Source: Thermoanaerobaculia bacterium (GTDB taxonomy: Bacteria; Acidobacteriota; Thermoanaerobaculia; Multivoradales; J023). Taken from it: a DNA stretch of 64,000 nucleotides. A program made the position numbers and the translations under genes. Shown piece after piece: positions 28,791 through 38,918 of this stretch (within the stretch, counting starts at the first letter, position 1; each line of letters starts with the position of its first letter). Where the stretch lies: contig JAUIJL010000020.1 in NCBI GenBank assembly GCA_030431255.1, forward strand, positions 124,001-188,000, read 5' to 3'. The notes beneath the pieces are model-generated. The model was not told the DNA's origin. It saw nothing but the letters and a program-made list of their open reading frames with translations, and made no database searches.

Positions 28791-30320
28791 ATGCCACCGA
28801 AATCAAAAACTCCCGATGTCGATCTGATCCAAGTTCTCGAGCAGGTCACTCGAGAAAAAAGCATCGACAAAGATCGCTGGATCTCCGCCCTCGAGGATGC
28901 GATGGCCAGCGCCGCGAAAAAACAACACCGCATCAAGGAGCCTGTGCGCGCCGAATTCGACCCTTCCGCGGGTAAATTCCAGGCGTTCGTGGTCCGAACG
29001 GTGGTCGAAGAGGTGGAAGATCCTCTCGCGGAGATCTCCGTTGAGGAAGCGCGCGAGGAGAATCCCGAGCTCAATGCCGGCGACGAAATCCGCCGACCGC
29101 TTTCGACGGACGGCCTCGGCCGCATCGCGGCCCAAAGCGCCAAGCAGGTCCTCTACCAGCGCATTCGCGAGGCCGAGCGGGAGAAGGTCTACAACGAGTT
29201 CATCGACCGCATGGGAGAAATTCTCAACGGCACGGTGAAACGATTCGAGCGCGGCGACATCATCGTCGACCTGGGCCGCACCGAGGCCATCGTGCCGAAG
29301 AGTGAGCAATCCCGTCACGAGCGTTACAGCCAAGGTGAGCGTATCCGCGCGGTGATCGTGGACGTGCACACCCAGCCCAAGGGCCCCCAGATCGTTCTTT
29401 CCCGCACTGATCCGAGGCTGCTGGTCAAGCTCTTCGAAATGGAGGTGCCGGAAATCTACGACGGCACCGTGGTGATCAAAAATGCCGTTCGCGCTCCCGG
29501 CGAGCGAGCTAAAGTCGCAGTCGCCAGCCGCGAGCGCGATGTGGATCCGGTCGGCGCTTGTGTCGGCATGAAGGGCTCCCGCGTGCAGTCGATCATCCGC
29601 GAGCTGCGGGGCGAAAAAATCGACATCATCGAGCACAGTGACGACTTGGTCACGTTCGCCCAGAGCGCTCTGGCTCCGGCCAAGATTACCCGCGTGTCCG
29701 TCACCCATCATGGCGAGACTCCCCATCTCGACGTGATCGTCGAGGACGAGCAGCTCTCCCTGGCGATCGGCAAGCGCGGTCAGAACGTCCGTTTGGCCTC
29801 CGAGCTTATCGGCTCGCGCATCGACATCAAGAGCGAGACCGACGTCAAGGACGAGGTTGCGGACGCGCTGGCGAAAATGCTTCAGGACGCCATGGCGGAA
29901 GCGGATCTGCCCGCCTTTGATTTCGGAGTCAGCGAAGCCTCCGAAATCGATTGGGAATCCGCTCCGGGCATCGGCAGCAATGCCGCCGGCGCCCTCCAAG
30001 AAGCCGGCTACACAACCTACGGCGATTTGCTCAATGCCGATCCCGAAGCGATTGAGGCCTTCGAGGACGTGGGCCCCAAAACCGCGCAAGCTCTGCTCGC
30101 TTGGGCCGGAGACAAGGTATCCTCGGACGCCGAAATCGCCGAAGGCACCTCCGGGGAGGAGGCCGCCGGTGAAGACGAAGAGCCCGAAGGGCTCGGAAAC
30201 GACGACTTCATGGCTGCTCTCAGCCGCGCGTTGGCCGAGAGTGAGCAGAAAAGGTCCGAAAGCTCCGGAATGGAGGACTTGGACGAAACCGCCGGAAGTG
30301 AAGAAGAATCGGAAGCCTGA
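28791..30320 (+). CDS. nusA: Transcription termination/antitermination factor NusA
   Basis: RNA-polymerase-associated factor controlling pausing, termination and antitermination. 509 residues: N-terminal domain (about 1-130; KSIDKDRWISALEDAMASAAKK), S1 domain (ILNGTVKRFERGDIIVDLGRTEAIVP), KH1 and KH2 (CVGMKGSRVQSIIRELRGE; LAIGKRGQNVRLASELIG), then a helix-hairpin-helix segment (GIGSNAAGALQEAGYTTYGDL; VGPKTAQALLAW) and a very acidic tail of about 50 residues. The C-terminal extension is longer than in firmicute NusA. ylxR and an L7Ae-like gene, often found after nusA, are absent here. Confidence 0.97.
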   Translation: MPPKSKTPDVDLIQVLEQVTREKSIDKDRWISALEDAMASAAKKQHRIKEPVRAEFDPSAGKFQAFVVRTVVEEVEDPLAEISVEEAREENPELNAGDEIRRPLSTDGLGRIAAQSAKQVLYQRIREAEREKVYNEFIDRMGEILNGTVKRFERGDIIVDLGRTEAIVPKSEQSRHERYSQGERIRAVIVDVHTQPKGPQIVLSRTDPRLLVKLFEMEVPEIYDGTVVIKNAVRAPGERAKVAVASRERDVDPVGACVGMKGSRVQSIIRELRGEKIDIIEHSDDLVTFAQSALAPAKITRVSVTHHGETPHLDVIVEDEQLSLAIGKRGQNVRLASELIGSRIDIKSETDVKDEVADALAKMLQDAMAEADLPAFDFGVSEASEIDWESAPGIGSNAAGALQEAGYTTYGDLLNADPEAIEAFEDVGPKTAQALLAWAGDKVSSDAEIAEGTSGEEAAGEDEEPEGLGNDDFMAALSRALAESEQKRSESSGMEDLDETAGSEEESEA

Positions 30321-30417
30321 CGTTCCGACGGTTCAAAAGTTACAAAAACGAGAATAAGCTTAGATCACAAGCTTCGAGATATTCATCGCGTCAACGACAG
30401 GAAGCCGCCAAGAACCG

Positions 30418-33114
30418 ATGGGAAAGATTCGTTTGAAAGACCTCGCCCGGACCATGAAGGTGCCGGAGCAGGATCTCATGTTTAAGCTCAAGTCGATCGG
30501 CGTGCGTCTCGAAGGATCCGATCCCGAGATAGACAGCGAGATCATCCAAGCCATTGTCCAAGGCAAACGCCTGCCTCAACCTCGCGAGGTCATCCTCCGC
30601 GACGATTCCGAGGCCACTGGACCTGCTCCCGCCGCCCCGCCGGTTGCACCGCCTCCTCAGCCGAGCTCGACCTCTTCACAGGCGATCCGGCCCGCACGGC
30701 GCAGCATGATCCAAAGGGTCGAAGGCAAAATCAAGGAGCTCGAGGTCAAATCCAAGGACGGCGCACCGGCCGAAGAGGCCGAAAAGGCTGTAGCCTCCCC
30801 GGCCCCCGCCGCGTCCGAAACCCAGACCGCCCCGAGCCCCGCGCCAAAGGCCGCGCCGAAAGAGAAAGCTGAGGCTCCGGCTGCCGAGATCCGAGCAGCT
30901 GAGCCCGAAGCGAAGCCCAAGGCCACATCTGCGAAGGCAGAGAAGCCCGCGGTGGCTCCGGCCAAAAACGATGCAAAACCGGCGGCGAAGGCTCCCGCAC
31001 CCAAAGCGGCTGCACCCTCGAAGCCGACCAAAGCTGCCGAGTCGGCTCCGAAGAAAGAAGAGCCACCCCGCGGATTGCGCAAACGTGCTCGTTTGATTTC
31101 TCGTCCCGAGGACCAAGTCAAACCGGCTCCGCCCCCAGCTTCTGCGGCGCCGCCGCCGAGGCGCAGAGGTCGCAAGGCGGACACCCGGCCTCCCCATCGC
31201 AACCAGCGGCATCAAGGCCGACGCCAACCCTCGGCCCCGTCCGAGCCGCCGCCCGTGCTCAAACCCGCTTCTGCTCGTGGCCATCGCCGCGCCCAGAAAC
31301 GCGAGGAAATGGCAAAAAGCCAAGACATCGGCATTCAATTCAAGGATGCGCGGCCCGACGGCCCGGTGACCATTACCCAAGGCATGACCGTCCGAGACTT
31401 CGCTGAGAAGCTCGGTGTGAAAGCCAAGGATTTGATCAAGACCCTCTTCTCCCAGGGCATGATGGTCACCATCAACCACCAGCTCGACATGGACACCATC
31501 AACAGGCTGGCGGATTCCCTCGGCGTCGAGGTCATGGAGGTCTCGTTCGAAGAAGAAGTGCTGCTGCAACACGAGGAGCAGCAAGACGGAGAGGTGGAGA
31601 AGGAACCCAGAGCGCCCGTCGTCACCGTCATGGGTCACGTCGACCACGGTAAGACCACCCTGCTCGACGCGATCCGTCAAACCAATGTGGCCGAGGGCGA
31701 GGCCGGTGGTATCACCCAGCATATCGGTGCTTACCACGTGGACCTCCAGGGAAAGCGCTTGGTCTTCCTCGACACCCCGGGTCACGAAGCCTTCACACTC
31801 ATGCGCGCCCGCGGCGCCAGTGTCACCGACATCGTGATCCTGGTCGTCGCCGCAGACGACAGCGTCATGCCCCAGACCATTGAGGCGATCTCCCACGCCA
31901 AAGCGGCCAAAGTTCCGCTGGTGGTGGCGATCAACAAGGTCGACAAGGCCAACGCCAACCTCGATCGAGTGCGCAAAGAGCTCGCCGATCACGGCTTGTT
32001 GGTGGAAGATTGGGGCGGCGACGTGGTTTCGGTGCCGGTTTCCGCGCTCAACCGCGAAGGCATCGACGAGCTGCTCGAGATGCTACTCTTGACCGCAGAT
32101 CTGCTGGAGCTGAAAGCCGCTCCTTCCCTACCCGCCCGCGGCGTGGTTTTGGAAGCGCGCAAGGATGTGGGCCGCGGCATCATCGCCAACGTCGTCATCC
32201 AAGACGGTACCCTCAGCCAGGGCGACGTCTTCGTGGCCGGCTCCACTTGGGGACGTGCACGCTCTATGGTCGATGACATGGGCGAGCGGCTGAAGAAATC
32301 CGGTCCTTCCACCGCCATCGAGCTCACCGGCTGGGACGCGGTGCCCACTGCCGGCGACATCCTGCAGGTCTACGAAGACGAATCCAAAGCGCGGGAAATC
32401 GCCAGCTTCAGGCATGCCGAGAACCGCGAGCGCGATCTGGCTCCGCGTGGATCTCGGGTGTCCCTTGAGAACCTCTTCGATCAATTGGGTAAAGAGGAAT
32501 CCAAGACCCTACCGGTGGTGGTCAAAGGCGACGTCCACGGCTCCATCGAGGTTTTGAAAGATACGCTGACCAAGCTGTCGACGGAGAAAGTAAAGCTCGA
32601 GGTCATCCACTCCTCGGTCGGCGCGATCTCCACCAACGATGTGCTGCTGGCTTCCGCTTCCAACGCGATCATCGTCGGCTTCAACGTTCGTCCCGAGCGC
32701 AACGCGTCTCAGCTGGCGGAAAAAGAAGGCGTCGACATCCGCCTGCACACGGTGATCTATGAGCTGTTGGACGAGATCAAGCTGGCGATGGCCGGCCTGC
32801 TCGACCCGACGTTCAAAGAGGTCATCCGAGGCTCCGCCGAGGTACGGGACATCTTCAAGGTTCCCAAAGCGGGCATGGTGGCGGGCTGTCACGTCGTCGA
32901 AGGTGTGATTCCCCGAAACGCCGGTGTCCGCTTGCTGCGCGACAACGTGGTGATCTACGAAGGAAAGCTTGCATCCCTGCGAAGATTCAAGGATGATGTG
33001 GCCGAAGTCCGCCAGGGCTTCGATTGCGGCATCGGCCTTGAAAATTTCCAGGACGTCAAACCTGGAGACTTCATCGAAGCCTACGTCCGCGAGGAGGTGG
33101 CCTCCACCCTCTGA
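30418..33114 (+). CDS. infB: Translation initiation factor IF-2
   Basis: GTPase that brings fMet-tRNA to the 30S subunit. 898 residues. IF2-N module 1 is at the start ([31 protein letters not shown]). A low-complexity Ala/Pro/Lys/Arg linker follows (about 65-300), then a second IF2-N-like module ([23 protein letters not shown]). The G domain has [14 protein letters not shown] (G1, near residue 406), [18 protein letters not shown] and NKVDKANAN. Domains II, III and C2-IV end with [21 protein letters not shown]. The length is typical of a long bacterial IF-2. Confidence 0.97.
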   Translation: MGKIRLKDLARTMKVPEQDLMFKLKSIGVRLEGSDPEIDSEIIQAIVQGKRLPQPREVILRDDSEATGPAPAAPPVAPPPQPSSTSSQAIRPARRSMIQRVEGKIKELEVKSKDGAPAEEAEKAVASPAPAASETQTAPSPAPKAAPKEKAEAPAAEIRAAEPEAKPKATSAKAEKPAVAPAKNDAKPAAKAPAPKAAAPSKPTKAAESAPKKEEPPRGLRKRARLISRPEDQVKPAPPPASAAPPPRRRGRKADTRPPHRNQRHQGRRQPSAPSEPPPVLKPASARGHRRAQKREEMAKSQDIGIQFKDARPDGPVTITQGMTVRDFAEKLGVKAKDLIKTLFSQGMMVTINHQLDMDTINRLADSLGVEVMEVSFEEEVLLQHEEQQDGEVEKEPRAPVVTVMGHVDHGKTTLLDAIRQTNVAEGEAGGITQHIGAYHVDLQGKRLVFLDTPGHEAFTLMRARGASVTDIVILVVAADDSVMPQTIEAISHAKAAKVPLVVAINKVDKANANLDRVRKELADHGLLVEDWGGDVVSVPVSALNREGIDELLEMLLLTADLLELKAAPSLPARGVVLEARKDVGRGIIANVVIQDGTLSQGDVFVAGSTWGRARSMVDDMGERLKKSGPSTAIELTGWDAVPTAGDILQVYEDESKAREIASFRHAENRERDLAPRGSRVSLENLFDQLGKEESKTLPVVVKGDVHGSIEVLKDTLTKLSTEKVKLEVIHSSVGAISTNDVLLASASNAIIVGFNVRPERNASQLAEKEGVDIRLHTVIYELLDEIKLAMAGLLDPTFKEVIRGSAEVRDIFKVPKAGMVAGCHVVEGVIPRNAGVRLLRDNVVIYEGKLASLRRFKDDVAEVRQGFDCGIGLENFQDVKPGDFIEAYVREEVASTL

Positions 33115-33246
33115 GTCGGCTGAGCTCGCTCTCGACGCTGAGCTCGCTCCAAATCAAGACAATTTCGGCCTCGGCTCACAGCCGTTGGCCGTTTCAAAGG
33201 GTCTCGGTCGGCCCTTCCGCTGACCGATGTACCGACACGAGTCGAT

Positions 33247-33540
33247 ATGATCGTTGGATTATCGATCTTCGAGCTGCACCTGCCCCAATCTCGCAGCTTG
33301 AAGCAAAAGCGCAAAGTGGTCAAAGGCCTGGTGGAGCGCATCCACCAGCGCTTCAAAGTGTCGGTCATTGAAAGCGACCACCACGACCTCCACCAGCGCG
33401 CTGAAATCTCCATTGCGCTGGTCGCCCTCCGGGATAGTGAGGCAGAAAGAATCTTCGATTTGATCCGGAATTTGGTGGATCAAGAATTCGAAGCATCTCT
33501 GCTCCACTGGGATCCCCAGCTCATGGATGTATCCTCATGA
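33247..33540 (+). CDS. DUF503 (YlxP-like) small protein
   Basis: 97 residues, the usual length for DUF503. Typical features are MIVGLSIFELHLPQSRSLKQKR at the start, VKGLVERIHQRFKVSVIE and a middle region QRAEISIALVAL. It lies between infB and rbfA as ylxP does in many phyla; a role in ribosome biogenesis is suggested only by that context. The rbfA start overlaps its stop (ATGA). Confidence 0.93.
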   Translation: MIVGLSIFELHLPQSRSLKQKRKVVKGLVERIHQRFKVSVIESDHHDLHQRAEISIALVALRDSEAERIFDLIRNLVDQEFEASLLHWDPQLMDVSS

Positions 33541-33893
33541 ATCAGCGTAGCCAAAGGGTTGCTGAAACCCTTCGCGCCGAAATCGCAACCGTGATTCGGC
33601 GAGAGATGAAAGACCCGCGTGTCCAGCTCGCGACGGTGACCGAGGTCCGGCCTACCCGGGACCTCTCCCATGCCAAGGTGTTGATCAGTGTGTTGGGCGA
33701 CGACGACCAGGCGCGCCGTGAAGCCGTCGAGGTGCTGATCAAGGCCCGCGGGTTCGTGCGCTCCCAGGTCGCCTCTCGGGTCCGATTGCGCACCGTGCCG
33801 GAGCTGCACTTCGAGCTCGATCGTGGCGCGGAGCACAGCCAGCGCATCAATGAAATCTTGGAGAGCCTCGATGTCGGCCAAGAAGATTCCTGA
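33537..33893 (+). CDS. rbfA: Ribosome-binding factor A
   Basis: Small KH-like protein that helps 16S rRNA maturation in the 30S subunit. 118 residues, starting inside the ylxP-like stop (ATGA). Family landmarks are QRSQRVAETLRAEIATVIRRE, MKDPRVQL, TVTEVRPTRDLSHAKVLISVLG and, later, RLRTVPELHFELDRG. The next gene starts 23 bp inside its 3' end, so translation of the operon is tightly coupled here. Confidence 0.95.
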   Translation: MNQRSQRVAETLRAEIATVIRREMKDPRVQLATVTEVRPTRDLSHAKVLISVLGDDDQARREAVEVLIKARGFVRSQVASRVRLRTVPELHFELDRGAEHSQRINEILESLDVGQEDS

Positions 33894-34866
33894 CTCGTTG
33901 CTCGATCGCCTCAGATCCGGCAAGCGATTCCTGCTCACGAGCCACGTGAATCCCGACGGCGACGCCATCGGCTCGGAGCTCGGTTTGGCGCAGGTCCTGG
34001 CCTCTCTGGGCAAGGAAACGCAGGTCTGGAATCGCGACGAAACCCCGGCCGCCTACCTGCCCTTGATCGGCAGCGGCAATATCCACGTCGGCCCAGAGCC
34101 GCCCGAGGGCTTCCCCCACGCATTCGATGCGGCCATCCTGCTGGAATGCCCGAGCCTCGATCGCTGCGGCCTCGAAGAGCACGTGACCCAATTGCCGATG
34201 ATCAATATCGACCATCACTTGGGCAACGATGCATACGGCGTTGAGACCTGGATCGATACCGAGGCACCGGCGGTCGGCGCCATGGTCTATCGCTTGGCCA
34301 ACGCTCTGAATTTGAAAATCGACGCCGACACCGCCACGGCCCTCTATTTGACTTTGGTCACGGATACCGGCGGATTTCGCTTTTCGAACGCCACTGCCGA
34401 GGCCTTTGAATCGGCCGCGGCTTTGGTGCGAGAAGGGGCTCGGCCTGAGCAGGTTTCTCACTGGCTCTACGAATCCACACCCGAGGCCGCGATCCGCCTG
34501 CTGAGTGAGATCATCTCGACGCTCGAGCTCCACCGAAACGGAACCATCGCGACCGCCTGGCTGACCCTCGACATGGTCCGTCGTACCGGAGCCCGTCCCG
34601 GCGACGCCGAAGGCTTGATCGACTACCCCCGCTCCATCGCCGGGGTTGAAACCGTCGCCCTGCTCAAAGAGCTGGACAGCGGCAAGGTCAAGGTCTCGTT
34701 GCGCAGCCGTGGTGAGGTCAGCGTGGAGCGTATCGCCCGTGCTCGCGGAGGAGGCGGCCATCGCAATGCGGCCGGCTTCACCTCGGAAACGTCTACCGGA
34801 TCTGAATTGCAAGCGGAGCTCGTGGCGGCCATGGCGGAAAGCCTGGATGCCGTAGCCGTGGATTAA
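33871..34866 (+). CDS. nrnA: DHH/DHHA1 phosphoesterase, NrnA-like (oligoribonuclease / pAp phosphatase)
   Basis: 331 residues. Family members degrade nano-RNA and can dephosphorylate 3'-phosphoadenosine 5'-phosphate (pAp). The metal-binding DHH domain has LLTSHVNPDGDAIGSE (His25, Asp29, Asp31), AILLECPSLDR, the DHH motif in MINIDHHLGND and VTDTGGFRFSNA. The DHHA1 domain ends with ARGGGGHRNAAGF. The start at 33871 is chosen for the GGAGAG upstream and because homologues start there; the frame is open 16 codons further up inside rbfA. The position between rbfA and truB is common. Confidence 0.93.
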   Translation: MSAKKIPDSLLDRLRSGKRFLLTSHVNPDGDAIGSELGLAQVLASLGKETQVWNRDETPAAYLPLIGSGNIHVGPEPPEGFPHAFDAAILLECPSLDRCGLEEHVTQLPMINIDHHLGNDAYGVETWIDTEAPAVGAMVYRLANALNLKIDADTATALYLTLVTDTGGFRFSNATAEAFESAAALVREGARPEQVSHWLYESTPEAAIRLLSEIISTLELHRNGTIATAWLTLDMVRRTGARPGDAEGLIDYPRSIAGVETVALLKELDSGKVKVSLRSRGEVSVERIARARGGGGHRNAAGFTSETSTGSELQAELVAAMAESLDAVAVD

Positions 34867-34899
34867 ACCCCTAGCCGGCTGCTCCTCTGAGACACTCGA

Positions 34900-35883
34900 A
34901 TGCATACTTTGCTCAAATCGACTCCCGATACCAAGATGATGAACGATACCGCCAAAGCCGACAGCCCTCCCAAGATGCGAGACGGGCTGCTGCTGATCGA
35001 CAAACACGCGGGATGCACCTCCCACGATATTGTGGCCTCGACCCGAAAGATTCTGCGTCAGAAGAAAATTGGCCACTGTGGCACCCTCGACCCTGCGGCC
35101 ACCGGCCTTCTGCTGCTGACCGTAGGCAAAGCGACTCGCCTGACCCGCTTCTTGATTCGAGCCCCGAAGGTCTACGAAGGCTCGGCGAGGCTCGGCGTCG
35201 CCACCGACACCTACGACATCACGGGCACGGTGACCGAGGAAAAGCCGGTGGTCGATGTGACCGAGGCAAAGATTCGCGCGACCATGGACACCTTTGTCGG
35301 CAGCTATATGCAGGCTCCGCCTTCCTATAGCGCCAAGAAGGTCGGCGGTGTGAAGCTCTATGAGCTCGCCCGCCGGGGTGAGGAAGTGCCGGAGATTCGC
35401 AAAGAGGTCACGGTCTACGAGTTTCGCCTGGCTGCTCCGTGGGCCGAGGGTGAGGACGTGCCCTTTGTTCTCGGTTGCTCCTCCGGCACCTACGCCAGGA
35501 GCCTAGCCCATGAGCTGGGCGAGTCGCTCGGCTGCGGAGCCGCCCTGGCCACTTTGCGCAGAACGAAAATCGGCAGCTTCTCCCTCGACAACGCCGTCGA
35601 CCTGGACGCGCTTCGTGCCGCTCGGGACGCGGGAGAGCCGGTCGGCGCCTGGATTCCATTCGATGAGATCGAGCTACCCTTCGGCCAGATCACCACCGAC
35701 CTCCAGCAAGAGAGACGGATTCAACACGGCCAAACTGTGTTGGTGCGCGGTGTCGAGGGCAAAGAAGGGGATTGGGTCATGATCAAGAATGAAAGCCGCA
35801 AGCTGATCGCCGTGGGCGCGGTGGTCGAGCGCATCGGCACCGGAGATATGGGCGTGGTCCAGCCGAAGGTGGTCTTCAGCTGA
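34900..35883 (+). CDS. truB: tRNA pseudouridine-55 synthase TruB
   Basis: Makes pseudouridine 55 in the T-loop of tRNAs. 327 residues if started at 34900; internal ATGs at 34936 and 34975 are alternatives, because the conserved region starts only at DGLLLIDKHAGCTSHDIV. The catalytic motif is IGHCGTLDPAATGLLLL, with the nucleophilic Asp. Further family features are YEGSARLGVATDTYDITG, QAPPSYSAKKVGGVKLYELAR, CSSGTYARSLAHELGE and LRRTKIGSF. A PUA-like C-terminal region follows. Confidence 0.95.
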   Translation: MHTLLKSTPDTKMMNDTAKADSPPKMRDGLLLIDKHAGCTSHDIVASTRKILRQKKIGHCGTLDPAATGLLLLTVGKATRLTRFLIRAPKVYEGSARLGVATDTYDITGTVTEEKPVVDVTEAKIRATMDTFVGSYMQAPPSYSAKKVGGVKLYELARRGEEVPEIRKEVTVYEFRLAAPWAEGEDVPFVLGCSSGTYARSLAHELGESLGCGAALATLRRTKIGSFSLDNAVDLDALRAARDAGEPVGAWIPFDEIELPFGQITTDLQQERRIQHGQTVLVRGVEGKEGDWVMIKNESRKLIAVGAVVERIGTGDMGVVQPKVVFS

Positions 35884-36021
35884 GGCCTCGAGCCCCAGCC
35901 TTAAAAAAATTTGTAGTTATCGAAATTGCGCCGACCCTGCCGAAAGGCGTCGGCCAAAGTTTGAAGCAGAAAGAAAAGAAATGACGGCGGCCGCTGGTCG
36001 CCACACACGAAGGAGAAAACC

Positions 36022-36291
36022 GTGGGACTTTCCACAGAAGCCAAAACGGAAATCATCGAGCAATTCCGCACCCATGAGACGGATGTCGGCTCGCCCGAGG
36101 TCCAAGTCGCCCTCTTGACGAAACGCATCAACGAGCTCACCGAGCACTTCAAGATCCACAAAAAAGACCACCACGGTCGCCGCGGCCTGCTCAAGCTGGT
36201 CGGTCGCCGTCGCCGGATGCTGGCCTACCTCAAGAAAAAGGATCTCGATCGCTACCGCAAGACCATCGAAAGCCTCGGTCTGCGCAAATAA
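36022..36291 (+). CDS. rpsO: 30S ribosomal protein S15
   Basis: 89 residues, the normal length. Binds 16S rRNA early in 30S assembly. Landmarks: [46 protein letters not shown] and [16 protein letters not shown]. The start is a GTG at 36022 after a strong AAGGAG. It precedes pnp, as in most bacteria; the A/T-rich spacer before it (from about 35900) may hold a promoter or autoregulatory site. Confidence 0.98.
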   Translation: MGLSTEAKTEIIEQFRTHETDVGSPEVQVALLTKRINELTEHFKIHKKDHHGRRGLLKLVGRRRRMLAYLKKKDLDRYRKTIESLGLRK

Positions 36292-36326
36292 GGCCGGTCC
36301 GTGGACCTTACCACGCACCTCGCCGA

Positions 36327-36350
36327 CGACGGGCCCCGCTGGGCCCGTCG
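36327..36350 (+). promoter_or_regulatory. Perfect hairpin between rpsO and pnp
   Basis: 10-bp perfect stem CGACGGGCCC (36327-36336) / GGGCCCGTCG (36341-36350) with a CGCT loop and no T-run. It is more likely an RNA-processing or stability element than a terminator. An RNase III-cut hairpin in the pnp leader controls pnp in enterobacteria; a similar role here is inference. Confidence 0.6.
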
Positions 36351-36399
36351 ATTCAGCATGCTCAAAAAAACAGAAAAATCATTCTTCTAAGGTTATTCA

Positions 36400-38682
36400 A
36401 TGAAGCTTAAACGTGAAATTCAAATCGGTCACAGCACTCTCAGCCTGGAGACCGGTGAAATTGCAAAGCAGGCCAACGGCTCGATCATCAGCCGTTGTGG
36501 AGATACCGTGGTGCTGACCACAGCCTGTATTTCGGGAGATCCCACCGAGCCGCGGCCGTTCTTGCCGCTGACGGTCGAATACCGCGAGAACAGCGCTGCC
36601 GCCGGCCGCATTCCCGGTGGTTTCTTCAAACGTGAGGGACGTCCCTCCGAGAAAGAGATCATCGCCTGCCGCTTGACCGATCGTCCCCTGCGTCCGCTCT
36701 TTCCCAAGGGTTATTTCGCAGAAACCCAGATCATCTCCTTCGTGCTCTCCGCCGACGACGAGAACGATCCCGACGTGATGGCCATCAACGGCGCCTCCGC
36801 GGCGCTGACCCTGTCCGACATCCCGTTCTACGAGCCCGTGGGCGCCGTGCGGGTGGGCATGATCGACGGGGAGCTGGTCTTCAACCCCACCCACAGTGAG
36901 CGCGACGTGTCAGACCTCGACTTGATCGTGGTCGGCACCACCGAGGCGATCACCATGGTGGAAGCGGCCGCCAATCAGCTGCCCGAGGCCACGGTGCTCG
37001 ACGCGATCTTCGCCGGCCATGAGGAGCTGCAGAAAGTCATCCATGCCCAGCACGAGATGTTCCGTGACGGCGGATTCCAAAAGCCCGAGTGGAATCCCCG
37101 TGAAGCCTACTCCCAAGAGCTCTTCCAACAGGTCAGCGACGCCCTGCGGGACGACCTGCGGACGGCGTTGTTCACGGTCGGCAAATTCGAGCGCAAGGAC
37201 GCGGTCGGCAAAGTTGTGGACGCCTACAAGGCCACCCTGGCCGAGGACGACGCTGATCTGCACACCGCCGTCGGCAAGATCATCAACGATCTGGAAGACC
37301 ACCTGCTGGCGGAAGCCGTGCTCGAGGAAGGTCGTCGTTTCGATGGTCGCGCCCTCGACGAGATCCGGTCGATTGCCGTCGACACAGGTGTTCTGCCCCG
37401 TACCCACGGCTCGGCTCTCTTCACCCGTGGCGAAACCCAAGCCCTGGCCACGGCCACTTTGGGAACCCGTCGGGATGCCCAGATCATCGAAGACTACGCC
37501 GGGGACAACCTGCAGAAATTCATCCTGCACTACAACTTCCCGCCGTTCTCGGTCGGTGAGGTGAAGTTCATGCGCGGCCCGAGCCGCCGTGAAATTGGAC
37601 ACGGCATCTTGGCCCGCCGGGCCCTGACGCCGGTGCTGCCCCACGAGGACGATTTCCCGTACACCATTCGCGTGGTGTCCGACATCATGGAATCCAACGG
37701 CTCCTCGTCCATGGCCACGGTCTGCGGTGGCTCCCTCGCCATGTTCGACGTCGGCGTGCCGCTGCTGGCCCCCGTGGCCGGTGTCGCCATGGGCCTGATC
37801 AAACGCGGTGACCGTTTCGCCGTGCTCACTGATATCGCGGGTCAGGAAGACCACCATGGCGATATGGACTTCAAGGTCGCCGGTACCGAGACCGGTATCA
37901 CGGCCTTGCAAATGGACATCAAAATCGCCGGTGTCAGCCGCGAAATCATGGGCCAAGCTCTCGAGCAAGCCAAGGTCGGCCGGATGCACATCCTGGGCAT
38001 CATGGGCGACCACATCCCCGCGCCTCGCGCGGAGATCTCCGATCTGGCTCCGCGCCTGCACACCCTGCACGTCCAACGGGACAAGATCCGCGAGATCATC
38101 GGCCCGGGAGGCAAGACCATCCGCTCGATCCAAGAAGAGACCGGTTGCGAGGTCGAGATCGACGGCGAAGGCAAGGTCACGGTGGCGGCACCGGATGGCC
38201 TCGCAGCCAAGCGTGCGATCGACATCATCGAGTCCCTGACCGAGGTTCCCGAGGTCGGCAAGATCTACGAGGGTGTGATCACCCGCGTGGAATCCTTCGG
38301 CGCCTTCGTGGAGATCCTGCCGGGCACCGAAGGCCTGCTGCACATCAGCGAAATCGCTCCGTTCCGGGTGCGCGAGGTCACCGACATCGTGCGCGAGGGG
38401 GATCAGGTCAAAGTCAAGGTGCTCGAAATCGATCCGGACAAGGGACGCATTCGGCTGTCGAGAAAGGCCGCTCTGCTCGACGATCCCAACTACGATCCCG
38501 AGAACGATCCCCACGCCCACCTGGCAGACACCTCCGGTGGCAGCGATGATCGCAGAGATCGCGGTGATCGCGGTGGCGATCGCGGTGGCGACCGCGGTGG
38601 TCGCGGCGGCCGCGGCGGTCGAGGAGGACGAGACGGCGGTCGAGGAGGACGGGGAGGTCGAGGCCGCGGCGGCAACCGCTGA
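36400..38682 (+). CDS. pnp: Polynucleotide phosphorylase
   Basis: 3'-to-5' phosphorolytic exoribonuclease of the degradosome. 760 residues. First RNase PH domain: CGDTVVLTTACIS, FLPLTVEYRENSAAAGRIPGG, DRPLRPLFPKGY. Helical linker; second RNase PH domain: GRALDEIRSIAVDTGVLPRTHGSALFTRGETQAL, the catalytic region FAVLTDIAGQEDHHGDMDFK. KH domain with REIIGPGGKTIRSIQEETG; S1 domain YEGVITRVESFGAFVEILPG. The last 45 or so residues are almost only Gly, Arg and Asp (RGG/RGD repeats), an unusual tail likely to bind RNA. A terminator follows. Confidence 0.97.
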   Translation: MKLKREIQIGHSTLSLETGEIAKQANGSIISRCGDTVVLTTACISGDPTEPRPFLPLTVEYRENSAAAGRIPGGFFKREGRPSEKEIIACRLTDRPLRPLFPKGYFAETQIISFVLSADDENDPDVMAINGASAALTLSDIPFYEPVGAVRVGMIDGELVFNPTHSERDVSDLDLIVVGTTEAITMVEAAANQLPEATVLDAIFAGHEELQKVIHAQHEMFRDGGFQKPEWNPREAYSQELFQQVSDALRDDLRTALFTVGKFERKDAVGKVVDAYKATLAEDDADLHTAVGKIINDLEDHLLAEAVLEEGRRFDGRALDEIRSIAVDTGVLPRTHGSALFTRGETQALATATLGTRRDAQIIEDYAGDNLQKFILHYNFPPFSVGEVKFMRGPSRREIGHGILARRALTPVLPHEDDFPYTIRVVSDIMESNGSSSMATVCGGSLAMFDVGVPLLAPVAGVAMGLIKRGDRFAVLTDIAGQEDHHGDMDFKVAGTETGITALQMDIKIAGVSREIMGQALEQAKVGRMHILGIMGDHIPAPRAEISDLAPRLHTLHVQRDKIREIIGPGGKTIRSIQEETGCEVEIDGEGKVTVAAPDGLAAKRAIDIIESLTEVPEVGKIYEGVITRVESFGAFVEILPGTEGLLHISEIAPFRVREVTDIVREGDQVKVKVLEIDPDKGRIRLSRKAALLDDPNYDPENDPHAHLADTSGGSDDRRDRGDRGGDRGGDRGGRGGRGGRGGRDGGRGGRGGRGRGGNR

Positions 38683-38699
38683 GGCTCAACGTCGGCTCC

Positions 38700-38738
38700 A
38701 AAAGGCCCGTCCGTCACAGCACGGTACGGGCCTTTTTC
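38700..38738 (+). terminator. Rho-independent terminator after pnp
   Basis: Stem AAAAGGCCCGT (38700-38710) / ACGGGCCTTTT (38726-38736), with a small inner CCGT/ACGG pairing, running into a T-tract. It marks the end of the rimP-pnp superoperon. Confidence 0.9.
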
Positions 38739-38918
38739 TTGACCCCGGATCCGTCTCGCGGATCGCGTCGGAGCCCTTCGCCCCAAGCTCCCGGAGCGGC
38801 TGAGTCGGACTCACTGTGGACGTCGTCCGAGAATCAAATGCGGATATTCCTCTGGCCGGTCTAACTTGGTGTAGAATGCCTTCAGCATTGTTGGTTATTT
38901 GAGTCGCCTGAGAGCAGT

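Noticed and set aside
28803-30089. Minus-strand open frame of 428 codons
   Set aside because: Antisense shadow of nusA; His/Asp/Val-rich with no family pattern.
36910-38520. Minus-strand open frame of 536 codons
   Set aside because: Antisense shadow of pnp, kept open by its codon bias.
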